Origin: Christiangramia sabulilitoris
GTDB taxonomy: Bacteria; Bacteroidota; Bacteroidia; Flavobacteriales; Flavobacteriaceae
Assembly (NCBI RefSeq): GCF_007050985.1
Contig: NZ_VHSF01000001.1
Coordinates: 248,001-312,000, forward strand
Direction: 5' to 3'
Length of the DNA stretch: 64,000 bases
The notes beneath the pieces are model-generated. The model was not told the DNA's origin, did not search any database, and saw nothing but the letters and a program-made list of their open reading frames with translations. Both the position numbers and the translations under genes were made by a program. Shown in pieces: positions 16,883-25,903 of the stretch (positions are counted from its first letter, which is position 1; every line of letters starts with the position of its first letter).

Positions 16883-17956
16883 TTAATTATATTCCCGGGT
16901 AATGGTCGTCCATTCCATTGTTTTTAAAATTCGAACAAGAATGGGATCGATCTCTTTTTTCAATTTGGAATCTTTTGGGAAAGCATAACTATAATAATCT
17001 TTTTTAAGACTGTGCTCCAGTACCTCCAGTTCCTTAGAAAGATCAGACATTTCTATTTCAAATCTCAGAATCGGTTCGTCATATACTAACACTTCAGTTT
17101 TTCCATTTAATAAGGATTCGAGGCCTTTTGCGGCACTAGCTACCAGTTCATTTTCAATATCATATAATTCCAGCAATTCCTGTGAACTGGAACTCCTTAC
17201 GGTGGTTACTTCAAATCTTTCCAGATCCTGAATATTATTAATCTCCTCATTAATACTTCTCACGGTTATGGATGAAGCGATTCCCGCGGTAAAACTGGAG
17301 ATTATGATCACAGCCATAAACATCCAGATCAAACCTATTATTCTACCGCCGGTTGTTCTTGGAGACTTATCCCCATATCCTACTGTAGTCATAGTAACCG
17401 CACTCCACCAGAACCCCTGCATGATACCTCTTAAATTCCCGCCAAATTCTTCCTTATTTTTCTTTCTTTCAAAAAACCAAACCAGGATTCCGAAAATAAG
17501 GATCACCAAAAGAAGTAATCCCACTACGGAGAAAAACTCCCAGCTAAAGAATTTTTTTATCTGCTTCAGAAAAGTAGACTCTTTTCTTTTAGCCACACTT
17601 GTATGAGAAATAAAGTAAGGCTGTGTAAAGTCCATACGGGTCATCCTTTTGTCGGTAACCGTTATAGGGTTCACGCTTAGGTCTACTTCAGCATTTTCAA
17701 CAGCATTCAACAAATCCTGAAGATTAGCATATTCTCTGAATTCATACCCTGCTTGTAGTTGCTCATTCACCATCTTCCAGGAACTAATGCTCAAACCAGA
17801 ATAACCATTGTGTCGTTTTACAACAAATGGAGGAGCTTCTGTAATCCCTATGATCAGCTTTTTATTACCCGGTAACGAGTCACTTTGGTGAGCAAAGCCG
17901 GATATGAAAAATAAAATGGCAAGAACCAGAATAGAATATTTACGACAAAAAGACAT
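16883..17956 (-). CDS. GluR0-like ligand-gated potassium channel
   Basis: A 357-residue protein with the architecture of prokaryotic ionotropic glutamate receptors. A signal peptide is at 1-22. Residues 33-124 are the first solute-binding half (GITEAPPFVV, then ITVTDKRMTRMDFTQPYF with ligand-carboxylate Arg near 104). A first membrane helix at about 142-162 is followed by a re-entrant pore with the potassium filter TVGYGD at 191-196 and a second helix at about 205-228 (ISSFTAGIASSITV, like the receptor gating helix). The second ligand half ends the protein, with VYDEP at 291-295 supplying a likely amino-group-binding Asp. It would open a potassium path on binding an amino acid in the periplasm. 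It follows the 3D-domain gene by 51 bases. Confidence 0.88.
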   Translation of the reverse strand: MSFCRKYSILVLAILFFISGFAHQSDSLPGNKKLIIGITEAPPFVVKRHNGYSGLSISSWKMVNEQLQAGYEFREYANLQDLLNAVENAEVDLSVNPITVTDKRMTRMDFTQPYFISHTSVAKRKESTFLKQIKKFFSWEFFSVVGLLLLVILIFGILVWFFERKKNKEEFGGNLRGIMQGFWWSAVTMTTVGYGDKSPRTTGGRIIGLIWMFMAVIIISSFTAGIASSITVRSINEEINNIQDLERFEVTTVRSSSSQELLELYDIENELVASAAKGLESLLNGKTEVLVYDEPILRFEIEMSDLSKELEVLEHSLKKDYYSYAFPKDSKLKKEIDPILVRILKTMEWTTITREYN

Positions 17957-18007
17957 TGATTTTTATTTGTGCCCGAAGATAATAAACATATAAAAAAAAC
18001 CGGGCTA

Positions 18008-18466
18008 TTATTTGGTATGGTCTTTTTGAAAGATATAAGAGATATTTAATTTCTTCCTGCCAAATTTTCTAGCCTTACCAACGTTTTTTCCCATATAAAT
18101 ATCTATGCGGTTACGCCATCTGTAATGCATTTTATCCTTTACCACGAATAGGCTATCGAACCCTTCGATCTTTACTTTAGAATTGTGGTCTATCCCCATT
18201 CTTATCAAGTCCCTGGAAACAGCAATGGCATTCATTCCGGGTTTTAATGTATCACCCCAGGCCGTAATATTTGGATTGTCCTGAGTCTGGGCTTCCACAG
18301 AATTATATGCGGTGGCGGTTACACACATAGTAACCCAATTCTCATTTTCAGCTGATCTTTTTTTACAGGCAGATAAGGTTAATAAAATTGACAATAGGAT
18401 GGACTTAGAACCATGTCCTACAAATTTTAATGAAGAGATCGAATTGTCAAGCTTCATAATTTTCAC
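18008..18466 (-). CDS. 3D-domain lipoprotein
   Basis: A 152-residue protein. Hydrophobic residues followed by TLSACKK give a probable lipobox, with Cys near 34. The rest is a 3D domain of the double-psi beta-barrel type found in MltA and YuiC-like muralytic proteins, with the three conserved Asp: TAWGDTLK, VVKDKM and RIDIYMG. This suggests peptidoglycan binding or cleavage at the envelope. Its ATG overlaps the stop of the upstream oxidoreductase gene by 4 bases, so the two are translationally coupled. If the true start is a later codon, the lipobox is unaffected. Confidence 0.78.
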   Translation of the reverse strand: MKIMKLDNSISSLKFVGHGSKSILLSILLTLSACKKRSAENENWVTMCVTATAYNSVEAQTQDNPNITAWGDTLKPGMNAIAVSRDLIRMGIDHNSKVKIEGFDSLFVVKDKMHYRWRNRIDIYMGKNVGKARKFGRKKLNISYIFQKDHTK

Positions 18467-19932
18467 AATGAATATCCTTCCCTGTAATCCCGTTTTACAA
18501 ATTGATTGGCTTCCTCAAAATTTGTGACTTTCAGATTCTCAGCATCCCAGATCATCTTTATATCTCTTCCGGGGTAATAGATCTGGGTTTTCCCATTGGA
18601 ATTTGTTCTGGTTTTCTGGATATCATAACCACGTATGGCCAGATTCGCAATCAAAAGAGTTTCTGTCAAAGGACCTGCTATTTCAAAAGGTGAGCTCAGA
18701 GTTTTTTCTTTATATCCGGCAATAGCAGCTTCAACCCATTGGGCATAATGCCCATTCATACCGTCTTTGACCCTAGGATATTTTTCTGAAACAATTACCT
18801 CATTTGTTCTGCTTGTAGGTAGTAATCTTGGATTCAAACCGTAGGTGCCACACATCATTTTTCCTTTGGTTCCAATTATCAATGTACCGTTCCCGCCATC
18901 ACCAAATGTTTCTTCGGAACCTAATTCATCAGGTCGCATAGGTTTTATTCCCCCGTCCATCCAGTGTAATTTAATATCTGACGATGATTTCTTTTTTCCG
19001 GCAAACCTCATTATCACATGGCTCGAGGGAGGACAACTCTCGGGGAAATAGCCTCTTTGGAATTCGTCCACATAAATACTCCCCACACTACATTCAACCT
19101 CATGAGGATATTTAAGTTCAAGTACATTAAAAGCCGGCTCGACTAAATGACATCCCATATCTCCCAATGCCCCGGTACCATATTCCCACCAGCCTCGCCA
19201 GTTAAAAGGCACCAGGCCATCTACATAATCTTTATAAGGAGCGGTACCCAGCCACAAGTCCCAGTCAAGCTCAGCTGGGATCACAGAAGTTTTTTCGGGC
19301 CAGGAAATACCCTGAGGCCAGACTGGCCTGTTAGTCCATACGTAAACCTCATTAACATCACCAATTACACCGGCTTCGTACCATTCTTTCATCCTACGAA
19401 CACCGTCGCCAGAGGCACCCTGGTTTCCCATTTGAGTTACCACCCGGTATTCTTTTGCTGCCTCTGTAAGTTTCCTGGCTTCATAAATATCATGGGTAAG
19501 AGGTTTTTGAACATATACATGTTTTCCTCTTTGCATCGCTCCCATAGCCTGAACCGCATGATTATGGTCTGGAGTAGAAACACAAACCGCATCAAAATTT
19601 TTTGCTTCGTTATCATATAGTTCCCGATAATCTTTGTAATATTTTGCTTTAGAAAACCTTTTTACCGATGCCGCTGCCAGGCGGTCGTCCACATCGCACA
19701 AATAGGCGATCTCTGCCTTTCCGGTTTCGTAAAAACTTAATAGGTCAGACTCGCCTTTTCCACCTACTCCAATCCCGGCAATCAATAATTTATCACTGGG
19801 AGGTATAAAACCAGGACCGCCCAGCACGTGCCTGGGCACTATATAAAAACCTGTAGCTGCCAGACCAGACTTTTTAATAAAATCTCTTCTGGAATTTGAA
19901 CTTGTAATGGGTTTAAGCTTCATAGGAATCAT
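18463..19932 (-). CDS. Gfo/Idh/MocA family oxidoreductase with Tat signal
   Basis: A 489-residue NAD(P)-dependent oxidoreductase. The N-terminus has a twin-arginine signal (SRRDFIKKSGLAATGFYIVP), so it should be exported folded to the periplasm. The Rossmann fold starts LLIAGIGVGGKG; the substrate-side motif is GKHVYVQKPLTH. Bacteroidota enzymes of this layout often act on sugars or sugar acids, but the substrate is not evident. ATGs exist at 19932 and 19923 and both keep the signal. It is first in an operon with the 3D lipoprotein and the GluR0-like channel, an odd combination. Confidence 0.88.
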   Translation of the reverse strand: MIPMKLKPITSSNSRRDFIKKSGLAATGFYIVPRHVLGGPGFIPPSDKLLIAGIGVGGKGESDLLSFYETGKAEIAYLCDVDDRLAAASVKRFSKAKYYKDYRELYDNEAKNFDAVCVSTPDHNHAVQAMGAMQRGKHVYVQKPLTHDIYEARKLTEAAKEYRVVTQMGNQGASGDGVRRMKEWYEAGVIGDVNEVYVWTNRPVWPQGISWPEKTSVIPAELDWDLWLGTAPYKDYVDGLVPFNWRGWWEYGTGALGDMGCHLVEPAFNVLELKYPHEVECSVGSIYVDEFQRGYFPESCPPSSHVIMRFAGKKKSSSDIKLHWMDGGIKPMRPDELGSEETFGDGGNGTLIIGTKGKMMCGTYGLNPRLLPTSRTNEVIVSEKYPRVKDGMNGHYAQWVEAAIAGYKEKTLSSPFEIAGPLTETLLIANLAIRGYDIQKTRTNSNGKTQIYYPGRDIKMIWDAENLKVTNFEEANQFVKRDYREGYSL

Positions 19933-20123
19933 CTAAGTTAGTTTGACAGATACAAAGGTGATTTGGTGATAATCTGCATTCAATTTAATGAAAATATGAC
20001 AGAATGCGTCATTATCGGATATTCTGTCGGGTTATCAGAGATTCGGCAGGGTACTTGCACTAATTGATACAAATGGCTGAAAATTAGTTGATAGCCAAAT
20101 TTAAAATTGAAAAAATACTTTTT

Positions 20124-20555
20124 ATGAGTCAAGTAAAGCAAAATGACGCCGTTAAGGTACATTACACAGGGAAATTAGAAGACGGTCAGGTTTTCGATAG
20201 TTCAGTAGAACGAGGAGAACCAATAGAGTTCACATTAGGACAGGGCCAGCTTATCCCGGGATTTGAAGAAGGTCTTATCGGTATGGAAGTAAATGAAAAA
20301 AAGACTATAAATATACCTAAGGAAGAGGCTTACGGAGAGCCAAAAGCTGAATTAATTCAAGAGGTTGATAAGAATCAACTTCCGGAGGAACTTAAACCTG
20401 AGGTTGGAATGCCATTGGTTTCAAAAGGGCCTGATGGTCGTGAGATCAACCTGGTAGTTACAGAAGTTAAAGATGAAAGTATCGTAGTAGATGCAAATCA
20501 TCCGTTAGCAGGTAAAGATCTTGTGTTTGATCTTGAAGTTGTAGAGATTAAATAA
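20124..20555 (+). CDS. FKBP-type peptidyl-prolyl cis-trans isomerase (SlyD-like)
   Basis: A 143-residue cytoplasmic protein. The start is placed at ATG 20124 (MSQVKQNDAVKVHYTG); the open frame reaches back to 20088 but those 12 residues are not family-like. FKBP motifs are VHYTGKLEDGQVFDSS and GQGQLIPGFEEGLIGM, followed by an inserted flap domain (about 65-125) as in SlyD, then LVFDLEVVEI. It lacks the His-rich metal-binding tail of E. coli SlyD. It acts in prolyl isomerisation and chaperoning. A strong terminator follows. Confidence 0.92.
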   Translation: MSQVKQNDAVKVHYTGKLEDGQVFDSSVERGEPIEFTLGQGQLIPGFEEGLIGMEVNEKKTINIPKEEAYGEPKAELIQEVDKNQLPEELKPEVGMPLVSKGPDGREINLVVTEVKDESIVVDANHPLAGKDLVFDLEVVEIK

Positions 20556-20577
20556 GATCCTGAACCATATAACATTG

Positions 20578-20606
20578 AAAGCCTGAATTAATTTTCAGGC
20601 TTTTTT
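20578..20606 (+). terminator. Terminator after the FKBP gene
   Basis: A perfect 10-bp stem (AAAGCCTGAA at 20578-20587, TTCAGGCTTT at 20594-20603), a 6-base loop and T6. Confidence 0.9.
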
Positions 20607-20692
20607 AGTTTATGATTGGTTAAGGTTTTTATAATTGTTTTCCATTTCATGCTTTGGTTATTAATTTAGAGAGTAATCTCAAAAATTAAATT

Positions 20693-21103
20693 ATGAAAAG
20701 GAAAGGATCGGCCATATGGAAAGGCTCATTAAAAGAAGGAAAAGGAACTGTTAGCCTTGAAAGTGGTGTTCTAAAAGATGCCCAGTATTCGTTCAAAACG
20801 AGGTTCGAAAATGGAAAAGGTACCAACCCGGAAGAATTGGTTGGAGCTGCGCATGCAGGATGTTTTAGTATGCAATTATCTGCATTTCTAACTGAAGATG
20901 GTTTTGAACCGGATAAAATTGAGACGACTTCTGAAATTACTTTCGAAGATGGAGAAATCACCAAATCTCATTTGATCCTGAATGCGGAAGTACCTGGGAT
21001 TAACAAAGATCAATTTGATAAAATTGCAAATAAAGCCAAGGAAAGCTGTCCTTTATCAAAACTGTTGAAAGCTGAGATCACGCTTGAATATGATCTCAAA
21101 TAG
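20693..21103 (+). CDS. OsmC/Ohr family peroxiredoxin-like protein
   Basis: A 136-residue cytoplasmic protein of the OsmC family, which reduces organic hydroperoxides with a Cys pair. The pair is visible in AHAGCFSMQL (about residue 62) and KESCPLSKLL (about 122). The conserved NPEELVGAAHAGC segment and the final ITLEYDL strand also fit. It stands alone between two terminators. Confidence 0.93.
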   Translation: MKRKGSAIWKGSLKEGKGTVSLESGVLKDAQYSFKTRFENGKGTNPEELVGAAHAGCFSMQLSAFLTEDGFEPDKIETTSEITFEDGEITKSHLILNAEVPGINKDQFDKIANKAKESCPLSKLLKAEITLEYDLK

Positions 21104-21115
21104 AATTATTATAGT

Positions 21116-21153
21116 AAAGAGGTCTGATCTTAATAATACTCAGGCCTCTTTTT
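21116..21153. terminator. Convergent terminator between OsmC and the amidohydrolase
   Basis: AAAGAGGTCTG pairs with CAGGCCTCTTT with one G-T pair and is followed by T5. The hairpin overlaps the last codons of the minus-strand amidohydrolase, so it probably serves the OsmC gene. Confidence 0.7.
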
Positions 21154-21828
21154 AATTTCTTCCAGGCTATGATATATTAGATTTGTAATATCAGGATGCA
21201 TTTTATTATTAGATACCCATTTTTGATTCACTTCCAGTTCAATCCCAATATATCCTGAAGAATGCCTTTTTCTTAAAGCAGTTGTAAAACCATCTGCCTT
21301 CCCTAAATAAGGATAGTTATACCTTACATTAAGACCGGGTTTGTAACTAAGCATAAGTTTCTTCCAATCTCTCGCCAGCTTTTTCTCCGTAAATCTCTGT
21401 GGGTCATAAAGCAAACCTATATCTGCATTGCGAACAATGTTATTTAAAACAGGCGTAAAACTATGAACCGAAAGGTGGAAGACACTTCCTCCATTCTTTA
21501 TACAGGAGTCTATAGCGCTAATTACTTCATCCCGGTATGCATTATAATAAGTCTCGATAATAGACTTTTTTTCAGGCGGACTTAGGTGTTTGGAATAGCG
21601 GGAAAACAAACTTTTATGCCACACAGATCTGTTAGATTCAATAAGCAGCCTGCCTATCTTTTGATGATATTTATAATCTGCCAGCTCCCCTATTTTCTCA
21701 AATAAATTAAAAGAACCTGGATCAAATGCCTCATGAGTTTTTAAGACATCAGGATCATTTATAAATAAGCTGCTATATTTTTCCGGAATATCTGGAAATG
21801 CGTGCTCACTGGTTATTATCAGTGTCAT
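21130..21828 (-). CDS. N-formylglutamate amidohydrolase-like protein
   Basis: A 232-residue protein from ATG 21828, chosen because it overlaps the upstream stop as ATGA; an in-frame ATG at 21858 lies deeper in the previous gene. Motifs are TLIITSEHAFPDIP, IGRLLIESNRS, FHLSVHSFTPV (metal or catalytic His), RYNYPYLGKADGF and GIELEVNQK. The founding enzyme hydrolyses N-formylglutamate in histidine breakdown, but here the gene is third in an operon with an ATP-grasp ligase and a GCS2 ligase. In that context I infer a peptidase or amidase acting on a glutamyl-type peptide. Confidence 0.82.
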   Translation of the reverse strand: MTLIITSEHAFPDIPEKYSSLFINDPDVLKTHEAFDPGSFNLFEKIGELADYKYHQKIGRLLIESNRSVWHKSLFSRYSKHLSPPEKKSIIETYYNAYRDEVISAIDSCIKNGGSVFHLSVHSFTPVLNNIVRNADIGLLYDPQRFTEKKLARDWKKLMLSYKPGLNVRYNYPYLGKADGFTTALRKRHSSGYIGIELEVNQKWVSNNKMHPDITNLIYHSLEEIKKRPEYY

Positions 21829-23045
21829 GGCCGGAACATTCGGTTTTCCTGTAAGCATTCTGCAAGACGCCCATAAACTTTTCCAATCTGTACTTTTGAG
21901 AAATCATTTCGTAAAGCCTTTAAAATACGTGTGGCAAGACTACCATTTTGTAATATAAATTCAATGTGCTTTTGATGGTCATCACTCAATTTTTTTCCAA
22001 CCAGGTCATAGAGTTTTTTCCAAATGGTTTTTACATCGGCATCTTTCTTAAGATCGAAAATAGCCAGGTATTTTTTATTCGTGATAAGCGTATTTTCAGC
22101 TGAAATAATGACATCGTTCATAATTAATAAGAGATCATCCTCATACCAGGACTTTTGATCTTCCAGGGAAATCAACTCTTCAGAAACCAGAAGTTTTAAA
22201 ACTTCAATTATAAATGCAGCAATGGCCACATCTGCCGTAGGATTTTCCTGGGTATCTATCACCCTGATTTCGATGGCATTTCTATCGAACCTGGAGATAG
22301 CACCCCTGGAATTTAAAAAATGATGGTCCAGAATTTTATCGGTATCAAAAGGCTTTATAGCTTCGGTTATTGGGTTAAAGATTATTTTATAGTAATCTGA
22401 TTTGTTCCAAACCTGTTCCGGGATCACTTTTCCCGTCATATGAGGAATCTCTTTCTGGTTGGATTTATAATAATGCATCCGGGCATCTTTAAAACCGGTA
22501 TATTCACTATCTAAAACGGGTGAGCTCGCTGCAAGACCTGGTATGATTGGCAGTAAAAGCCTTGTGGCGGCATGTAATTTTTCAAATTCTGTATCATCGA
22601 AGAACGGGAGGTTTATATGCATACTTTGCACATTGCTCCAGCCATGACCCTTGCAATTAAAAATACGGTTATATAAGGCGTAAATCTTACTGTAATGATG
22701 TGGCCAAAGTTGAGTCTCGGTCGTTGGATCCATCGATGGATGGGCTGCAGTAGGTAACAGCTGCGTATCGAATTCTTCCAGTAAATCATTTATTTCTCTA
22801 ACGTTAGCTGCAAATAAAGCATCAAGGTTTTCCAGATCACTGGTTGGCCCGTTAGTTTTTATCTCAATTACATGAGAAACAAGTTCATTACTCCATTCTA
22901 TTTTACCGTTTTCAATGTCTGAAGTTAGGGTACCATTCTTTTTAGTGATCAATTTGTCCACGATGGGATTTATTTTTAAACCAGATCTTTGAACCAGCAT
23001 GTATTCCAGCTCAATCCCGTATACTTCAAATAAATGATATGCCAT
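21825..23045 (-). CDS. GCS2-family glutamate-cysteine ligase-like enzyme
   Basis: A 406-residue protein of the carboxylate-amine ligase (GCS2) superfamily, which joins the gamma-carboxyl of glutamate to an amine using ATP. The opening FEVYGIELEYMLV is the family's metal-binding Glu pair; HVIEIKTNGP, MHINLPF and SRGAISRFDRNAIEIRVIDTQE are further active-site stretches. It shares one base with the upstream ATP-grasp gene and overlaps the downstream amidohydrolase by ATGA. True glutathione synthesis is not implied: no GshB partner is seen. An unknown glutamyl peptide is the likely product. Confidence 0.86.
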   Translation of the reverse strand: MAYHLFEVYGIELEYMLVQRSGLKINPIVDKLITKKNGTLTSDIENGKIEWSNELVSHVIEIKTNGPTSDLENLDALFAANVREINDLLEEFDTQLLPTAAHPSMDPTTETQLWPHHYSKIYALYNRIFNCKGHGWSNVQSMHINLPFFDDTEFEKLHAATRLLLPIIPGLAASSPVLDSEYTGFKDARMHYYKSNQKEIPHMTGKVIPEQVWNKSDYYKIIFNPITEAIKPFDTDKILDHHFLNSRGAISRFDRNAIEIRVIDTQENPTADVAIAAFIIEVLKLLVSEELISLEDQKSWYEDDLLLIMNDVIISAENTLITNKKYLAIFDLKKDADVKTIWKKLYDLVGKKLSDDHQKHIEFILQNGSLATRILKALRNDFSKVQIGKVYGRLAECLQENRMFRP

Positions 23046-24499
23046 TATAATTTGTTTTCTAATCTGTTTTTTAATGCAGTCAAAATATCGGTATAAACCC
23101 GGTCGCCGTAAAATTCATCCTCTACGCCTGCATCTATATTTGGATTGTCGTTAATTTCAATAACCAGTGCTTTAGAATTTACTTCTTTAATGTCTATTCC
23201 ATAAAGGCCCTTCCCCATTAATTTTGCAGCCTTTACTGCATTTTTAAGGATATTGGAAGGAACTTTTTCTATGGGTAGACAATCTGCGTTTCCGTCCTGT
23301 TCCTCTTTTTTATCGGCACTCCAGTTATAGATCTGCCAGTGGTCTTTTGCCATGTAGTACCTACAGGCATAAAATGGTTTTCCATCAAGAATTCCAATTC
23401 TCCAGTCATAATCTGAAGGAGAAAATTCCTGGGCAATTACGAGGTCAGATTTCTTTAACATGGCAGTAACCACTTCTAAATATTCTTCTTCGGTCTCAGC
23501 TTTTTTAACTCCAAAGGAAAAAGTTGAATCCGGAGATTTCAGAACCACCGGTAAACCTGTTTGTTTTAAAACCTGATCTTTGTTGTCTTTATGTACTATA
23601 ATTGTCTTTGGTGTTGGAATTCCGGCATTTTCAAGTGCTTCAGCCATAAATACCTTATTACAACATTTCAGAATTGCATCCGGATAATCTATAATCGCTA
23701 TATCTTCCTGCTGCGCCTTTCTTGCAAATGCATAAGCCTCATTATTCACCTCGGTGCTCTGACGAATAAATAATGCGTCAAAAGCAGAAAGCCTGGAAAG
23801 ATCCTTAGGCCCTATAATTTCAACGTAGAATCCCATTTTTTCAGCAATGTCTGTAAATTTTTTTAGAGCTTTAGGATTGCTCGGTGGAGCCACGTCATTA
23901 GGTTGAACCAGGATAGCCAGATCATATTCTGAAGTATTGCTTCGCGGGGTATCATATCTTTTCTTAGAAAAATACTGTTCTGCGAAACCAAGCATGCTTT
24001 CTTTATGCTCCTCTGGAATTTCAGATTCTGAGATCGCCTTGATACTTTTAATGTTCCATTTAGAGCTGTAAGAAAAACGTACCCTTAGAAATGGAATTTG
24101 AAAATGCCTGAAAAACATGGCGCTTAATTCACGGTATTTGGCAGCCACATTTTGTCCAAAATAGATACTAAGGGTAAACTCTCTGGATTTAATATTTTTC
24201 AAGGATTGCTGCATCAGGTCATCAAAATCTTCTGAAACAATTTTTACCAATTTAGGTTCGCCCAGATCAACTATATTCTTCACTGTGGGAATCGCTAAAT
24301 GCCCGCGTGCTTCGGCTAAAAGGGATACATAATAACCCTTAGACTGATAGGAATAATCTTTACAAAGATTAAAGATCCTCGCCTTTTTTAATTTGGAAAA
24401 TTCCGGATTGGTAAGATAATCCCTGGATGAAATGATCTTCACGTGTTCTGAAGAAATAGTCCAGGTCTCAGGTTGATTAACAACTATATATTTATTCAT
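23045..24499 (-). CDS. RimK-like ATP-grasp ligase with RLAN N-terminal domain
   Basis: A 484-residue protein. Residues 1-150 fit the RimK-like ATP-grasp N-terminal (RLAN) domain (NLCKDYSYQSKGYYVSLLAE). Residues about 195-480 are ATP-grasp: IIDYPDAILKCCNKVF at 269-284, VVLKSPDSTFSFGV at 318-331 (ATP lid), IAQEFSPSDYDWRIGI at 355-370 and the Mg-binding VIEINDNPNI at 446-455. RimK relatives add amino acids to carboxylates. As first gene of a three-gene operon, it probably makes an amide bond on the product of, or substrate for, the GCS2 enzyme. A TACATTTG box lies 21 bases upstream. Confidence 0.88.
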   Translation of the reverse strand: MNKYIVVNQPETWTISSEHVKIISSRDYLTNPEFSKLKKARIFNLCKDYSYQSKGYYVSLLAEARGHLAIPTVKNIVDLGEPKLVKIVSEDFDDLMQQSLKNIKSREFTLSIYFGQNVAAKYRELSAMFFRHFQIPFLRVRFSYSSKWNIKSIKAISESEIPEEHKESMLGFAEQYFSKKRYDTPRSNTSEYDLAILVQPNDVAPPSNPKALKKFTDIAEKMGFYVEIIGPKDLSRLSAFDALFIRQSTEVNNEAYAFARKAQQEDIAIIDYPDAILKCCNKVFMAEALENAGIPTPKTIIVHKDNKDQVLKQTGLPVVLKSPDSTFSFGVKKAETEEEYLEVVTAMLKKSDLVIAQEFSPSDYDWRIGILDGKPFYACRYYMAKDHWQIYNWSADKKEEQDGNADCLPIEKVPSNILKNAVKAAKLMGKGLYGIDIKEVNSKALVIEINDNPNIDAGVEDEFYGDRVYTDILTALKNRLENKL

Positions 24500-24519
24500 T
24501 TAAAATGAAAAGGTTTTTT

Positions 24520-24527
24520 CAAATGTA
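24520..24527 (-). promoter_or_regulatory. Putative -7 box for the ATP-grasp/GCS2 operon
   Basis: On the minus strand TACATTTG matches TAnnTTTG and ends 20 bases before the ATP-grasp ATG. A -33 TTTG is not clear. Confidence 0.38.
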
Positions 24528-24679
24528 GATTAAAATTTAGTCTGATTATTCATTTTAAGATCAGCTTAGTAATTTTTGTTGATACAATACCGGCTTATAT
24601 ATAGTAAGATTTTAATCCTGAATACTACTCATTACCAGAAAATCAATTCCTCTGGCAAGAAACCTATCGGCTGGTGGGA

Positions 24680-25540
24680 TCATTTTTTCTTAAGGATCTT
24701 CAATTCAATAATGTTAGCAGGACCACCCAGAGATTCATTTGCAATGAACATACGCCCTGAAGGACTAAAACATAGACCCTCCGGCTGCGTAAATTCAGCA
24801 GGATCCAGTAAATGCATCTCTTTAATTTTTCCTGTTCCTTTCATAATAAGGATCTTTTGAAACTCTGCATCCAGTACATATAGTTCTTTGCTTTCAGGAT
24901 TAAAGCTAAGGTCTGATGGCCTGATCAACAAACGTGGATTATTGGTTTTTAGGACTTCAAAAGCAGGATCATTATAATTAATCTTAAGATATGGACTATA
25001 ATTAAGTTCAGCTGTTTTAGGATCAAAAGCATAGATGCCTTTATAATCGCCACGATTATCCAGATTCCGGTCTTTTACAGATAAAAGTAATTTCCCATCA
25101 CTCGTTGCCGCCAGGCCTTCTATGTTATGGCGGTATTCAAAATCGAGTTCAACTACTTCAGAATCCTTTTCTGGTCCGGTAATATTATTAATCTTATGAA
25201 GCCTGCCATTGCTTTCTGCAGCCCAGAAAGAACCATTTAAAAATGTGAGTGCTTCATAATCTCCAGGTCCGGCAAACTTATACTTCTTTACGATCCTGGA
25301 AGATTTGAGGTCATACACAAAAATAATCCCGTCTTCATCCTGAATACAGGCAATTCTATTGTCATTTAGCCAGTAAATCCCGGAGATTTCTCTGAGCTCT
25401 TCCGGCATTTCCCATTTATTAATAATCTTATAAGATTTTATCGCATCATTAAAATCATAATCATTTGCCTGGTATATAGCATAAACTATTCCTGCAATTA
25501 TTAGCACCATCATGATAATACCAACAGCCCATCGATTCAT
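24680..25540 (-). CDS. SdiA-regulated-like beta-propeller protein
   Basis: A 286-residue protein anchored by an N-terminal membrane helix (WAVGIIMMVLIIAGIVYAIY), with the rest in the periplasm. The body reads as an SdiA-regulated/YjiK-type propeller: blades marked by EISGIYWLNDNRIACIQDED, FAGPGDYEALTFLNGSFWAA, NIEGLAATSDGKLLLSVKDR, RPSDLSFNPESKELYVLD and QPEGLCFSPSGRMFIANES. The repeated E/D-G-L pattern suggests calcium or phosphate-ester sites as in phytase-like propellers. Function unknown. Confidence 0.82.
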   Translation of the reverse strand: MNRWAVGIIMMVLIIAGIVYAIYQANDYDFNDAIKSYKIINKWEMPEELREISGIYWLNDNRIACIQDEDGIIFVYDLKSSRIVKKYKFAGPGDYEALTFLNGSFWAAESNGRLHKINNITGPEKDSEVVELDFEYRHNIEGLAATSDGKLLLSVKDRNLDNRGDYKGIYAFDPKTAELNYSPYLKINYNDPAFEVLKTNNPRLLIRPSDLSFNPESKELYVLDAEFQKILIMKGTGKIKEMHLLDPAEFTQPEGLCFSPSGRMFIANESLGGPANIIELKILKKK

Positions 25541-25764
25541 AATTTAAGTCTTTAACAACTAAAATTACGTTAATGTACCTCAGAGGCAAAAAGATTAACA
25601 ATTATTTGAATCAGCTCCTCTGCCCTGTCTATGAATGGTTTCAGTTATTTTATGACGAAAACTGTTAATAAATAGTTAAAATAGTACCTTTTATAACATA
25701 GTACTGTAACGAAAGTATAACCCGGTCGTCTTTTAAGTAGAAACAATCATTAAATTCATCAATT

Positions 25765-25866
25765 ATGACAACTTTATCATTAAACACAAAAAGCAGAAAA
25801 TCTTTTATGAACACAGAAGCTAATGCTAATAGCACAAGAATTCATAGCAGAAGAAGATTTGCTTAA
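25765..25866 (+). CDS. Tandem small peptide 1, 33 residues
   Basis: A 33-residue basic, Ser/Thr/Asn-rich peptide starting MTTLSLNTKSRKSFMNTEA and ending RRRFA. It has no Cys and no hydrophobic signal. It aligns over its full length with peptide 2 with no gap; six codons differ only at a synonymous third base, which argues for real translation. Function unknown; a precursor-type peptide or a small RNA- or membrane-binding peptide are both possible. Confidence 0.62.
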   Translation: MTTLSLNTKSRKSFMNTEANANSTRIHSRRRFA

Positions 25867-25903
25867 ACAATCAAAAATTCATCAATCATTAAATTTTATC
25901 ATC

